Shown: positions 17,876 through 27,946, counted from the stretch's first letter. The stretch: DNA of 44,609 nucleotides from Trichococcus palustris (GCF_900114465.1 NZ_FOTD01000020.1:1-44609); one strand, 5' to 3'. Numbers and translations: made by a program. The notes: a model not told the origin generated them from the letters alone.

Positions 17876-17927
17876 GAAGTGCACCCCGAAAGTTAGAGTA
17901 AAAAATCTAACTTTCGGGGTGCACTTC
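17876..17927. repeat. perfect 22-bp inverted repeat resembling two abutted IS3-type ends
   Basis: GAAGTGCACCCCGAAAGTT (start of the 22-base arm 17876-17897) is repeated as a perfect reverse complement at 17906-17927 with an 8-base AT-rich loop. The arm resembles terminal inverted repeats of IS3-family elements. No transposase is present, so this is either a collapsed element or a transcription terminator for ftsH, whose stop lies 65 bases away. Confidence 0.6.
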
Positions 17928-17991
17928 AGTTCCTCAAAATTGAAATAGCCACACGACGGTTGATACTAAATCCTAGATTCCTCATAATTTC

Positions 17992-19830
17992 TTATTCTTT
18001 TTGCATCAGAATTTCCATGAATTCCTCTCCGGAAATGGTTTCTTTTTCGAGAAGATATTTTGCAAGTTCATGCAGTTTCGGTTCGTTTGCCCTGATGATT
18101 TCCTTGGCTCTTTCGTGAGCGAATTTAATGATGCGCAAAACCTCATCATCTATTTTTGCGGATGTTTCATTGGACACAATCGGTGTCGTCTCTGTGCCCA
18201 GATAGGGGTTAATGACCGTCTCCAAGGCCATCATGTCGAATTTTTCACTCATGCCGTATCTAGTGACCATCGCTCTCGCAATCTTTGTTGCAGCCTCTAT
18301 GTCATTTTCCGCCCCAGATGTGACCGTGTTTAAAATAACTTCCTCCGCAGAGCGACCGCCCATGTAGGTTATGATCTTATTCATGAATTTTTCCCGGCTC
18401 ATGAGCAGCTGGTCTGTCTCTTCCGTCTGCATGGTATAGCCGAGGACTCCGGATGTCCTTGGTATGATGCTTATTTTATTGACTGGTGCGGAATCTGTTT
18501 GTTTTGCGGCAACAATCGCATGCCCTATTTCGTGGTAGGCTATCGCCTTTTTATCGTCTTTCGAGAGGATCGCATTTTTCCTCTGGTATCCGGCCAGTAC
18601 GATTTCCAGCGCATATTCCAGATCGGATTGCTTTATCTTGCTGCGTCCTTCTTTTATGGCATGGAGAGCGCCTTCATTGATCAGATTGGCCAGGTCGGCT
18701 CCGGAGCTTCCGGATGTATCTCTGGCAATCTGCTTAAGGTTGATATCTTCATCCATTTTGACGGATTTTGCATGGACATCCAGAACCGCTTCCCTACCGG
18801 TAATGTCGGGCAATTCAAGAGGAATGCGCCGGTCAAAACGTCCTGGCCTCAACAGCGCTTTGTCCAGAACTTCAGGTTTGTTCGTTGCTGCCAGGATCAC
18901 CACGCCTTTTTCTGAGGAAAAGCCATCCATTTCATTCAATAACTGATTGAGTGTCTGATCACGTTCGTCATTTCCGGAAAATCCCCCCACGTTACGGCTC
19001 TTGCCGATCGTATCGATTTCATCAATAAATACGATACAGGGGGCTTTTGCCTGGGCTTGATCGAACAGATCCCTGACCCTGGCAGCTCCCACGCCGACGA
19101 ACATCTCCATAAATTCAGATCCCGATATCGAGAAAAACGGCACTTTCGCTTCTCCCGCAACCGCCTTTGCAAGGAGTGTTTTCCCGGTCCCAGGAGGTCC
19201 AACAAGCAGAATCCCTTTTGGCATCTTAGCACCAATTTTCCTGTATTTTTCAGGATTATGGAGAAAATCGATCACCTCCCAAAGGGCTTCCTTGGCTTCA
19301 TCCTGACCCGCTACGTCCTTAAATGTTTTTCCTGTTTCAGATTCAGCATAAATCCTGACATTGCTTTTGCCAAATTTCATTTCACTACCACTGCCAATTC
19401 CCCCGACTCTGCCCTGAGCCCTGCGCATCAAAAAACCCCAGAACGTATATAATAACGCCAAAGGCAGAATCCAGGTCAGAATAAAATCAAAAAGAGGAGA
19501 ACTTTCTTCGACAATCTCTTTCTCAAACTTTACATCAGTCAGCAGCAGCCGGTCAGTAAGCTGTGGATCCTCCATTCTGCCAGTAACGAAGGGGCTCTCT
19601 TTCCCTTCATTGTCCAGCGCTGTGAATTGTATCCGGTTTTCCTCAACCAGAACGGACTCTACACTGCCTTTTTCAAGCATTGTAATGAACGTCTTATAGT
19701 CCACTTCCGTTACCTGATTTTTCTCCAGACCGGAAACCATGAAAAGATTCAGCACAATCAGTAAAATTGTAATTGTCATAGCGACATAAATCCATTGTTT
19801 ATTGGCCTTCGGGGGTGTTTGAGGTTCCAT
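17992..19830 (-). CDS. ftsH: ATP-dependent zinc metalloprotease FtsH
   Basis: A 612-residue membrane-anchored AAA+ protease that degrades damaged or short-lived membrane and cytosolic proteins as a hexamer. Two membrane helices (about 15-33 and 113-135) flank a small extracytoplasmic domain. Then come Walker A GPPGTGKT (211-218), Walker B VFIDE (267-271), the second region of homology [20 protein letters not shown] (315-334), the zinc site HEIGH (433-437) and the third ligand region [10 protein letters not shown]. It is on the short side for a Lactobacillales FtsH and ends soon after the protease domain, so it may be an accessory paralogue rather than the housekeeping copy, which usually sits beside tilS/hpt. 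ATG 19830 has GGGAGG upstream. Confidence 0.93.
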   Translation of the reverse strand: MEPQTPPKANKQWIYVAMTITILLIVLNLFMVSGLEKNQVTEVDYKTFITMLEKGSVESVLVEENRIQFTALDNEGKESPFVTGRMEDPQLTDRLLLTDVKFEKEIVEESSPLFDFILTWILPLALLYTFWGFLMRRAQGRVGGIGSGSEMKFGKSNVRIYAESETGKTFKDVAGQDEAKEALWEVIDFLHNPEKYRKIGAKMPKGILLVGPPGTGKTLLAKAVAGEAKVPFFSISGSEFMEMFVGVGAARVRDLFDQAQAKAPCIVFIDEIDTIGKSRNVGGFSGNDERDQTLNQLLNEMDGFSSEKGVVILAATNKPEVLDKALLRPGRFDRRIPLELPDITGREAVLDVHAKSVKMDEDINLKQIARDTSGSSGADLANLINEGALHAIKEGRSKIKQSDLEYALEIVLAGYQRKNAILSKDDKKAIAYHEIGHAIVAAKQTDSAPVNKISIIPRTSGVLGYTMQTEETDQLLMSREKFMNKIITYMGGRSAEEVILNTVTSGAENDIEAATKIARAMVTRYGMSEKFDMMALETVINPYLGTETTPIVSNETSAKIDDEVLRIIKFAHERAKEIIRANEPKLHELAKYLLEKETISGEEFMEILMQKE

Positions 19831-19877
19831 CAGATGACTTCCTCCCGTTCTTCACAAAACAGAATCCTTCTATCCTT

Positions 19878-19905
19878 ATTATCCCAGAAAAATATAATAA
19901 TACAA
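19878..19905 (-). promoter_or_regulatory. ftsH: probable ftsH promoter
   Basis: Minus-strand TTGTAT, a 16-base spacer and GATAAT about 50 bases before the ftsH start, in an AT-rich stretch. Reasonable but not consensus. Confidence 0.5.
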
Positions 19906-20080
19906 AAATTACGTATTTTTTGGATGATGGGATTGCCTTGGCATGTAGTTGACTATTCCTGTGTGGAGGGCTCGTCGGCCTCCACTCAGCCTTGTATGGG
20001 ATTTCTGTTCGTCAAGAGTGAGTGTTTGCGCCCGACTTCCTTCAGATTAGAGCCAATATCTTCCTCCATTTCAAGTCACA

Positions 20081-20155
20081 GATAAAGCGGAAAGGAAAAA
20101 ACGGCAAGCCCGTCGTTGTGGACTTGCCGCTTTATCGATTCTATCCTCTATTTTA
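20081..20155. repeat. dispersed hairpin repeat family, copy A
   Basis: Shares AAGCCCGTCGTT, CTTTATCGATTCTAT and TTTTAAA with copies at 34911-34991, 36801-36881 and 39678-39734, all in the same orientation. Copies A and D also share a flank (TTTCTGCAG ... AGCTCAGGAATG) beyond the hairpin. Confidence 0.65.
20095..20130 (-). terminator. terminator of the Wadjet operon
   Basis: On the minus strand CGGCAAGTCC pairs with GGGCTTGCCG (one mismatch) and is followed by TTTTTT. It lies about 80 bases after the jetC stop and is built from copy A of the dispersed hairpin repeat. Confidence 0.8.
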
Positions 20156-20209
20156 AATCTTTTCTGCAGCGAGCTCAGGAATGCTTTCACAAAGCCAGGG
20201 TCCTCATTG

Positions 20210-23200
20210 TCAGAACAAATCCATCTGGTCGATTTCTTCGGTTATTTTGAAGTTGGAGGACTCCATTACTTCCTCCGTCTCTTCCCCTTTCAGATGTTCT
20301 CCCCGCAAGAACTGCACGCTGCCCTTCAGTTTTGAAGAAATCAGATTCAGCACATAGATGTTGTCAAAGCGATTATAGATGCTGTCCCCGCCTAAGCCGG
20401 AAAGGCAAACCAGTTGCGTGTTGCTCTTCTTGGCGATTTCCATCAGCGGCTTCAGTAAATGATCGGCATTCGTCTGCGCAAACGGATTGTCCATCACCAG
20501 GACCTTGCTGTTCTCTTTTTCTGCGAAGATGTCCGTTTCATCCCTTCCCATATAGGACAACAGACTGGACAGGATGACGAAGGCGGAAAGGAAACCTTCC
20601 CCTCCGGAATTCTTCGCCACGTCATTCCAGGTGATTTGGCGCTCCCTCTCCTCTTCAATTTTGAACAGTTTGATTTCAATGCTGCTGATTGTCACGACTT
20701 CGTTGTACAGATTTTTCGTTGTGATCGCCGCGGAGATCGTCTCTTCGGCGTTCTCGTTCTGATCTAATCTGTCCAAGGTTCTTGCCGTCACCGTGTCCAG
20801 CAAATCGTTGAGCCGCTGCTTGTACAATGCCTGATTTTCTTCCCAATCGGGCAAGATGATTCTAAGCATTTTGATGGAGCGTCCCCTGATGTTGATGGAA
20901 GAATTTTTGTCTATCTTGCCGAGGTTTTCGTGGACCTCACGTATGTAATCAAAAATACTTTGAAGGACGTTTTCCTTCTCTTTCTGGATCAACTCAATAT
21001 CCGCTGCCAATTTTTCCATCAGCGTGCGGTAAGAATCAAAGATGATATCCAAATTCCCCAAAAGAGCATTTGGATCGTTTGAAAGATCATTCAGCGTCTC
21101 CAGAGGTATCCTGAAGAAGTCATCGCTGTTGAATACTTTTTTGCGGAGAACCCTCTCGATTTCCCTACCCAATTGTATGCTCTTTTCGTTTTCATCGGAC
21201 TGGGATCGCTTGTAATCGCGCAACATTTCCCCCCTGAATCGATCCAGTTCCTCATAATCCACTTCGATTTCGACTTCCGAGACGACCGGGAAGTAGTCGT
21301 ACTCCACCAACGCACTACGGTTTTCGCTTATCCGTTTCATCTGTGACTCAAGTTTACTCGCCGCCTGTTCGATTCCTTTTTTCCGGTCTTCCAGGACAGA
21401 GATTGTTTCGGCAAAATCATAGTCCTTGATTTCGTTGCGCGTTTTTGGATCTTCCTTGCCGTGATTCTTCTTCAGGTCGGCGAAGTGCCCTTTGATTGTG
21501 GTTTCAATCACGGCGATTTCTTTACTGTAACCGGTGATTTCAGCGTTTATTTCTTCCGTCTTCTTCCGCAGCCTTACGATTTCCCGCCGCGTCTGCTGCT
21601 CTTTATACAGGTCGTGCCACACTTCCTTGAATTGGCTTTCCTCCAGGGCGTATTCCTTCATTTTCGCCGTGAGTTCATTCTCTTTTGACTCGAACCTTTT
21701 CTGCTCCCTTTCCAATCTGTCCTCAAGGTTCTTCACGTCATCTGTGATTTTCTTCGAGAGGCTCTCGAAGCGGGATTCGATGTCTTCGATGTCCTTCTCG
21801 ACCAAAGTGCCTTCTTTGAAAGCACGATAGCTCTCCAATTTTTCTCCTATTCGCAATTCATTATTCTGAAGATACCTCAACCTTTCCTCTTGTTTGCCTT
21901 TATCAGCTTCAAGGGCTTTCTTCAGATTTTTTTGCTCATCAAGTTGGGAAAGAATGGCAGCCTCTTCATCTTTCAGCTGTTTTTGCCTTTCCAGGTGGCC
22001 GCAGTATTTGGCGTATTCCCCTCTGAATTCCTCCAAATCGTCCATCCGTCTCCGCAAAGCGCCATCTTCATCCCTCTTCAACTTCAATTCAGCAGCCGCC
22101 GAATCGCATTCTTTCGTGATAGCGGAGATGGAAGTCCTCAAATCGGAAAGTTTTTGATCTGTATAGGAAATCTCGCCTTCCAATGCTTTTTTGTCCGCTT
22201 CTGCACTGGAATAGCTTTCCTTGTCGACTCTGGTGGAAAACACTTGGTTTTTCTTGCCTTCGAGAAAATCGATTTCGTTCTGCTTCTCTTGGATTCTGTC
22301 CTCCAGGCCAAGAATATCCTCTTTCTTTTTCCGGACGATGATTTCCAGTTCTTCTTTGTCGATCAGCTTATTGTTGAAGGAAATCAGGAAATTGACTTTG
22401 CCCAATGCCAACAATTTCTTTTCGCCGGATGCGAAGGCATGGTCCAATTCCTCCCGGCACAAGATCACGATCGGATACGAGGTGAAGCTTTCTATCGGTT
22501 CCTTCTCCAGATTTTCGATATCCCGTCTGTTCATGATCAAAGAATAGGGAATGAACGGGTTGTCGCGGACTAACTTTTCCCCTGCCGCCTTCGCATTTTC
22601 GGAATTCCGCAGCCATTCCATCCCGTAGGTCACCAGTATGTCGCGTTTCCTGAATTCCGCTGCAATGTCGCCCGGCAGTTCCGCTATTTTGCCGGTCTGC
22701 AGTTTGTTCCGTTCCGCTTTTTCCTTCTCCAGTTGCGAATGCAACTTGGTCTGCTCTTTTCTTGTTGCAGTAATCCGTTTGTCGAATGCGTCGACTATGC
22801 TGTCTTTTTCGAATAGCTGCTCTTCACTGAAACCGATGTATTTAAGGGTATCTTTCCTTTCGGATAGCTCCTGCTCAAACTGTTGAAACATATGGATAGT
22901 GTTTTTCAATTTTTCGTTATCGGTGGCTTGCTTCGTTCTTGCATCCATTTCGTCCCGTTCCTGGGACCTCTTTTCTTCGGACTTGTTGTGCAGAAGGTCG
23001 TTTAATGCGGCGATTCTCTTTGAAACGGCATCCCATTGTTTGCGGTAATCCAGCTCCGCCCCGCTCAGCATCCCCTCATCGTAATATCCGGTGAGATTTC
23101 TCATAAACCGTACGTCATATCTTTTGTTGAACCGGCCTTCGGATTCCTCAAACCCTTTGATGCGTTCATCGACCCTACCTAATGCCGATGCGGCTTGATT

Positions 23201-24604
23201 CCAATCGGTATTCAGCGAATTGACTTCCGTTTCGGCCTTTTCGATTCCATCTTCCAGCTTCTCTACGGCCAGCGCAATTTCAGCCGAATTTTTCCGGGCT
23301 GCCTCTTGCTCCTTGCCGTAGTGCACGCCGAGGGTATAACCTAAATTGTCCCTTTCGGAACTCATGTCTTTCGTGTCGCTTTTCAGTATTTCCAGTTCAT
23401 TTTCCAGTGATTGAACTTCCTTGGAGAAGTTTCGATACTCCTCGAATAACTTGGCACACTCCAAAATATTGCGCAGCTGCTCCTGTTCCTGAAGGAGCAA
23501 CCCATTTGCATCGAGGTCATTCTGTGCCCTGGCTATCGTCCCTTCGACCCTTTCCTTTTCTTCTTGGCATCGATATATTTCCAGGGAAAGTTTCTCATAC
23601 CGGATGTCCTCCATCTCTTCTGCGATACGCGCGGTCTGTTCACGCAAATTTTCCTTCAGCGAGTCCAGTTCGGCCTTTTTCCTGTCAATCGTCATCACCA
23701 GGTTGGCGATCCTATTTTCGAATGCCGAACGTTCATTTTTGCACGTTTGAAGCGCGTCAGCGTGACTCCGGATGCTTTCCCCGTCCACAAAAATTTCTTC
23801 GATGGAGGCCTTTTTATCTATTTTCGACTTATTTTCCCTGTATTGTTTGGCATAACGGAAGACGATTTTCCGGAAGTTCTCGATTTTGTCCTCGTCAATA
23901 TTGAGCTTGTCCTCCACCGTTTTCAGGAACCATTTTTCGATCAGCCCTTCCGCACTTTTTGATTCAACGAAAAGTTCTGATAGACCCGATTCCTTGAGGT
24001 TGATTTTGTGTATGATGGACTCCCATTCCTTGTGGTTGATCTGGTATTCCTTCAGTTTTTCAAAATAGCTTTTTGACTGCTGATAGTGCGTCATATCATA
24101 GTAATTGAAGTTGCATTCCTGGTTTTTCTTCAGGGACTCGAACAAGGACTTCGCATTTCCGAAGCTCTTGACCTTTTTTCTCCCTTCATCCGTTTCAACA
24201 AGTGATATATTGTGGATATCATTCGGATTTTGCCCTCTGTATTCGTGGATGAAATTGACGATCTCCAGATCATCTTTGGAATCTTCATCGGATGCGTAAC
24301 TTCTTTTTCGGACCATCATCCCGGTAAGGACCTTGTTTGCTGCGCCGTCCAGCTCCCACTCCACCAAAATGTAGGTAGGGATAGTGGACGTGAAGTAACT
24401 CGAAAAAGAACGGTCCTTCAGGTTCCGGTATCTTTTGGTCACGAAAGGGGCCAACATCATTTGCACAAGGACCGTCTTGCCTCCCCCGTTCCTTAACGAA
24501 AGAAGCGTGCTATCCCCATTCAATTGGAAAAGCTCATCATCGATTCTCATCGTGTTATTGTTGTAGTTCAGGTTGATGATTCTGACAGCATTGATTCTAC
24601 TCAT
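20210..24604 (-). CDS. jetC: Wadjet JetC, SMC/MukB-like ATPase
   Basis: A 1464-residue SMC-like ATPase, the motor of a Wadjet complex that extrudes loops of plasmid DNA. The N-terminal head has a P-loop RNGGGKTVLV (38-47). Long heptad-rich coiled coils occupy roughly residues 220-560 and 790-1100 around a hinge-like middle. The C-terminal head has signature SGGEGFLS (from 1333) and Walker B KVLVMDNPFA (Asp1372). The residue after the Walker B Asp is Asn, not the usual Glu. It overlaps jetB by eight bases, with GGGGAGG before ATG 24604, and a terminator follows. The protein is full length with no breaks. Confidence 0.93.
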   Translation of the reverse strand: MSRINAVRIINLNYNNNTMRIDDELFQLNGDSTLLSLRNGGGKTVLVQMMLAPFVTKRYRNLKDRSFSSYFTSTIPTYILVEWELDGAANKVLTGMMVRKRSYASDEDSKDDLEIVNFIHEYRGQNPNDIHNISLVETDEGRKKVKSFGNAKSLFESLKKNQECNFNYYDMTHYQQSKSYFEKLKEYQINHKEWESIIHKINLKESGLSELFVESKSAEGLIEKWFLKTVEDKLNIDEDKIENFRKIVFRYAKQYRENKSKIDKKASIEEIFVDGESIRSHADALQTCKNERSAFENRIANLVMTIDRKKAELDSLKENLREQTARIAEEMEDIRYEKLSLEIYRCQEEKERVEGTIARAQNDLDANGLLLQEQEQLRNILECAKLFEEYRNFSKEVQSLENELEILKSDTKDMSSERDNLGYTLGVHYGKEQEAARKNSAEIALAVEKLEDGIEKAETEVNSLNTDWNQAASALGRVDERIKGFEESEGRFNKRYDVRFMRNLTGYYDEGMLSGAELDYRKQWDAVSKRIAALNDLLHNKSEEKRSQERDEMDARTKQATDNEKLKNTIHMFQQFEQELSERKDTLKYIGFSEEQLFEKDSIVDAFDKRITATRKEQTKLHSQLEKEKAERNKLQTGKIAELPGDIAAEFRKRDILVTYGMEWLRNSENAKAAGEKLVRDNPFIPYSLIMNRRDIENLEKEPIESFTSYPIVILCREELDHAFASGEKKLLALGKVNFLISFNNKLIDKEELEIIVRKKKEDILGLEDRIQEKQNEIDFLEGKKNQVFSTRVDKESYSSAEADKKALEGEISYTDQKLSDLRTSISAITKECDSAAAELKLKRDEDGALRRRMDDLEEFRGEYAKYCGHLERQKQLKDEEAAILSQLDEQKNLKKALEADKGKQEERLRYLQNNELRIGEKLESYRAFKEGTLVEKDIEDIESRFESLSKKITDDVKNLEDRLEREQKRFESKENELTAKMKEYALEESQFKEVWHDLYKEQQTRREIVRLRKKTEEINAEITGYSKEIAVIETTIKGHFADLKKNHGKEDPKTRNEIKDYDFAETISVLEDRKKGIEQAASKLESQMKRISENRSALVEYDYFPVVSEVEIEVDYEELDRFRGEMLRDYKRSQSDENEKSIQLGREIERVLRKKVFNSDDFFRIPLETLNDLSNDPNALLGNLDIIFDSYRTLMEKLAADIELIQKEKENVLQSIFDYIREVHENLGKIDKNSSINIRGRSIKMLRIILPDWEENQALYKQRLNDLLDTVTARTLDRLDQNENAEETISAAITTKNLYNEVVTISSIEIKLFKIEEERERQITWNDVAKNSGGEGFLSAFVILSSLLSYMGRDETDIFAEKENSKVLVMDNPFAQTNADHLLKPLMEIAKKSNTQLVCLSGLGGDSIYNRFDNIYVLNLISSKLKGSVQFLRGEHLKGEETEEVMESSNFKITEEIDQMDLF

Positions 24605-25310
24605 GTTCTTCCTCCCCTAAAGCGATCAGGACTCTGTTGTAGTTGTTTTTGTTCAGTATGTTCCAGTCCATGAAATGATCCAGTTTCTTCGAGGTCGTAA
24701 TCATGTCATCGACCTCAACATAAACAATCAGCCCCTGACCCTCCAGGAATTTCAGGATCGTGTACAAAAATCCCTCCTTGGTGGTTTTCGAACGGCTTGT
24801 CCTGTCACCGCTCTTCAGCGCTTCGAAGCGTTCCTGCATATTCGAGAAGGCAATTCCCTCATTGTCCTGTTCGCTCTCATCCTTCTCGGCGCCTTCCTGC
24901 AGCCTATTGGATAGGATGTTCAGCAAGTCTCCTCCCCTCAGATAATTCCGTGATTTGGCCGAGCTCCCCTGCGAGCCGTACATTTCGACCAAAAGCGTCA
25001 CTATCACGAATTGGGACAGGTAGTAGTCTTTGTCGTTCGCATTGCTCCTGCAAAGCTCGGATTTCAGCTCCCCCTTCGAATACCCTAGAAAATCGTTGTC
25101 TTCTTTCGGAATGAGGTAAATCGTTCCGCCGTATTTTTCGACAACGCAGTCGCTGGTTTCCCCTTGCTGCTTCACCAGATTCATCACGCGTTCGTTCTCC
25201 GAATAGGCCCTGTACAGCTCCTTATCGTCTTTTTCGTTCAATTCCCCATTTTTCAGAAGATGATAAAAAATGGTTTGGCTGTATTTGATGTCTTCCGCCT
25301 CATAGGCCAT
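24597..25310 (-). CDS. jetB: Wadjet JetB, KITE-type subunit (DUF4194)
   Basis: A 237-residue protein of the JetB/DUF4194 family, equivalent to MukE (KITE). It binds the kleisin JetA and regulates the JetC heads. The segments KFLEGQGLIVYVEVDD and LDHFMDWNILNKNNYNRVLI fit winged-helix elements near the C-terminus. It overlaps jetA by 11 bases and jetC by eight, so stoichiometric coupled translation is likely; GAGGGGGAAGC precedes ATG 25310. The family assignment rests on size, position and motif pattern rather than on a database search. Confidence 0.85.
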   Translation of the reverse strand: MAYEAEDIKYSQTIFYHLLKNGELNEKDDKELYRAYSENERVMNLVKQQGETSDCVVEKYGGTIYLIPKEDNDFLGYSKGELKSELCRSNANDKDYYLSQFVIVTLLVEMYGSQGSSAKSRNYLRGGDLLNILSNRLQEGAEKDESEQDNEGIAFSNMQERFEALKSGDRTSRSKTTKEGFLYTILKFLEGQGLIVYVEVDDMITTSKKLDHFMDWNILNKNNYNRVLIALGEEEHE

Positions 25311-26931
25311 GTTGCTTCCCCCTCTTCACCTCAAATAAAATATCCGAGCAGGTCACGACCTTGACCATGCCATCCTTGCTGGCAAGTTCGCGGAACTTTA
25401 CCTTTTCCTTACCGGATAGCTTGCTTGCCGTTACGTAGGTGATGTCCCGTAGTTCCGGCGACTCCTCCACAATGCTCAAGATGGTTTCGTTCAATTGGAA
25501 TTGCGGCGCAAAATCATCCGTATATTGCGCCTTTTCCTTCTGGAGCTCCTGCACATCCACCGACTTGTTCTTAAGCAATTCGATGACGATTTCCCGGAAT
25601 ATTTCGACTGTCGGAATCAGCTTTTCCAGGAGATCCCTTTCCTTCGACACGACGGCGCTGATTTCATGCAAGGTGATTCCCCCTCTTTCGTTCGCCAAAC
25701 GCAACATGACCTGCAAGGAATGCTTGTATTTGTCCAGTTTTTCTTTCCGTATGCGCAGTTGCTCCGCTTCCCATTCCTCTTCATCAAAGGAAAGCATCTC
25801 TTCATCATCCTCCAAATCTTTTTTTCGGATTGTCTTTTGATACTGGAGCGATTTGTTGATATTGTAGGTTTTTTTGACTTTCTTTTTGAAAAGAGGCGCC
25901 AAAAAATAGTGGATGTTCTTCAGTTTCCCGGCGTCTTCGAATACCAAATCATACATGTCTTTACGGATATTGAACCTTTTTATCAAAGACATCTGCGAAA
26001 GATCTTCCAATTCCTTCGCGTAAACGTCTTTCAGATCGAAGTGGGCAATCAGCAGTTTCTGCTGCTCTTCGATGGCGCGCGACAGATACAGTTCAATGGT
26101 CTTCAGATAGCTCAGATTGTCATGTTCTTCTTTATCCAGCTTTTTGATGTTGATGTCCTGTTCCTCGAATTCGGCGATTCGCTCGCGGACGTGATTTTTA
26201 TAGCTGTCGAACTTGTTTTTGGTCGTCTCCAATGAACGCAGGTTTTCATCCATCAGCGTCTTGTATTCCTGCACCGAATAAGAGAGGGCATTTTGTTTGA
26301 TCCGCAGGACAGCCTCCTGCATTTTCTGAAGTTGGATTCTGAGTAAATTGAAGATATTCTTTACATCTTCGACCGCTTTGTCATAGCTCTGCTTCTCCAT
26401 ATGCATCTTGAAGATGAATTCATGGATGGTCAGCCTCATGTTCGCCTCCATCTCCAAAGTGGAAAGCAACAGTGAGTAGCCGTCATTGGAAAGCTTGAAG
26501 CTTGTCCGTCGCACGGTATCTTCAAGATAAATGATTTCGTTGTTCAGAAAGCTGATATTGATTGCCTGATACTCCTTTTCGGAAAAATCATACCCATTGA
26601 AATACATGGCTTTCCCATCATCGCAGAGAACGGTGTTGATGATGAAGTCAGCCAATTCCTTGCATTCCTCATAGGTCAGCATTTTTTTCAGATAACTCAT
26701 ATTAAGGTCATCCACAAAGCTGCCTATATCGTCCAATGTGCAGGGCTCATCCTTCAGGGACTGTTCCATGACGTAAAGGAGGACCGCAAAGATGATGTTC
26801 GTCTGCTCATCGAAGTTCTCGAACCCAAACTTTTTCCAGGTGGTCTTCTGCATGCTGTTTTTGTACAGTAGGGCATAGGCCCCCACCCGTTTCATTCTTT
26901 CGTCAAAATTATTCAAAAATTCATACTCCAT
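25300..26931 (-). CDS. jetA: Wadjet JetA, kleisin-like subunit (DUF5716-type)
   Basis: A 543-residue, highly charged, mostly alpha-helical protein. The N-terminal region (EFLNNFDERMKRVGAYALLY) and length fit the JetA family formerly called DUF5716, equivalent to the kleisin MukF that bridges the two JetC heads. A long predicted coiled coil lies at about residues 180-310, and the C-terminus ends in a beta-rich segment (DGMVKVVTCSDILFEVKRG). It starts four bases after the jetD stop; GGAG of its ribosome binding site is inside the last jetD codons. A JetA of this type rather than DUF3375 points away from Wadjet type I and probably to type II. Confidence 0.82.
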   Translation of the reverse strand: MEYEFLNNFDERMKRVGAYALLYKNSMQKTTWKKFGFENFDEQTNIIFAVLLYVMEQSLKDEPCTLDDIGSFVDDLNMSYLKKMLTYEECKELADFIINTVLCDDGKAMYFNGYDFSEKEYQAINISFLNNEIIYLEDTVRRTSFKLSNDGYSLLLSTLEMEANMRLTIHEFIFKMHMEKQSYDKAVEDVKNIFNLLRIQLQKMQEAVLRIKQNALSYSVQEYKTLMDENLRSLETTKNKFDSYKNHVRERIAEFEEQDINIKKLDKEEHDNLSYLKTIELYLSRAIEEQQKLLIAHFDLKDVYAKELEDLSQMSLIKRFNIRKDMYDLVFEDAGKLKNIHYFLAPLFKKKVKKTYNINKSLQYQKTIRKKDLEDDEEMLSFDEEEWEAEQLRIRKEKLDKYKHSLQVMLRLANERGGITLHEISAVVSKERDLLEKLIPTVEIFREIVIELLKNKSVDVQELQKEKAQYTDDFAPQFQLNETILSIVEESPELRDITYVTASKLSGKEKVKFRELASKDGMVKVVTCSDILFEVKRGKQHGL

Positions 26932-26935
26932 CGGC

Positions 26936-27946
26936 TCAGAAGTCTCCTATATTCAATATTTCCTGCGGGATATATTCGTCCCTCTCCAGGATGCTTACAA
27001 TCGCTTCCCGGTATTCATCATTGAATTCCCGTAAAAACAGTTCCGAAATATTTCGGTTCTGCCCAGCTTTTGTTTTGGGCAAAGACATGTCCATCCTCAA
27101 ATATTTATCGATCATCGCAGTATAGCCCTCAATAAACGGCTGGAGGGTGTGTTCGCCAGCGATTTCCCTCTTCAGCGATTCATAAATGATGATGCCTTCA
27201 TAATCCAGGTCCCCGAAGTACAGGATGGTATTGTCGGCATTCGCTATATACGGTTCAACGCAAATGTTGAAGTCACCGAAGCTCTTGTTTATGTTTTTGC
27301 CGCCTCCATACACCAATGTTGAGATTTCCGTTTTGAATATGTCGTGACTCCCCTCCAAAAGATGTTTCCGCATACTGTAAAAGGTATCCTTATTCTCCAG
27401 TATCAGGACATTTTGCGGTATCTGCTTGCTGTGGGAGTAGTACGCAAGGGGAATTGCAGTGGCATAATAGTTCAGGTGTCCCTCCGCTAGCCCGAGATTC
27501 CTCAAAATCCTGACGCCGCCTTCTATGCTGAGAAATTTTTCCCTTCCCCATATTTCAAAACTGCGCTCGTTGATGGATATCCTATTCTTCAATTTGTCGC
27601 CATGGTGCAAAAGATAGGTATTCAGTTTCAGCACCTCAGCTCGATCACCCTTGTATGCTGCGATGTTCCTTAAATAGTAGCTTGTATCCAATTTCATATC
27701 CATTGCATACCTTAATTCGTTCGTCAATTCGGTATTGTCTTCCCCAATCGGCATGACCCGATAGGCCGTCCGCAATGCAGGGCTTTTCCCATTCGGCTTG
27801 CTGCTCTTCACGACTTCAATTATGCCTACATCAAGAAGTTCGATAATTTTATCGTATAATATTTTGTAATCTTCCATGCCGTAAAATTTTTCTATTTCGG
27901 TTAATGATACCTTCTTCTTGCCTAAAGATCGGATGTCCTTTTTCAT
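26936..27946 (-). CDS. jetD: Wadjet JetD, TOPRIM nuclease (DUF2220)
   Basis: A 336-residue nuclease subunit that cuts circular DNA once the JetABC motor stalls. The N-terminal part looks like a winged helix (KVSLTEIEKFYG ... DYKILYDKIIELLDVG). The C-terminal TOPRIM-like domain has the acidic motif in VLILENKDTFY (Glu184) and YFGDLDYEG (Asp246, Asp248), the expected metal ligands. ATG 27946 is preceded by GTGGGGTGATT. The longer in-frame start at 28015 lies within the promoter palindrome and would precede the ribosome binding site. Unusually compared with the jetABCD order of the best-known systems, jetD is first in this operon. Confidence 0.88.
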   Translation of the reverse strand: MKKDIRSLGKKKVSLTEIEKFYGMEDYKILYDKIIELLDVGIIEVVKSSKPNGKSPALRTAYRVMPIGEDNTELTNELRYAMDMKLDTSYYLRNIAAYKGDRAEVLKLNTYLLHHGDKLKNRISINERSFEIWGREKFLSIEGGVRILRNLGLAEGHLNYYATAIPLAYYSHSKQIPQNVLILENKDTFYSMRKHLLEGSHDIFKTEISTLVYGGGKNINKSFGDFNICVEPYIANADNTILYFGDLDYEGIIIYESLKREIAGEHTLQPFIEGYTAMIDKYLRMDMSLPKTKAGQNRNISELFLREFNDEYREAIVSILERDEYIPQEILNIGDF

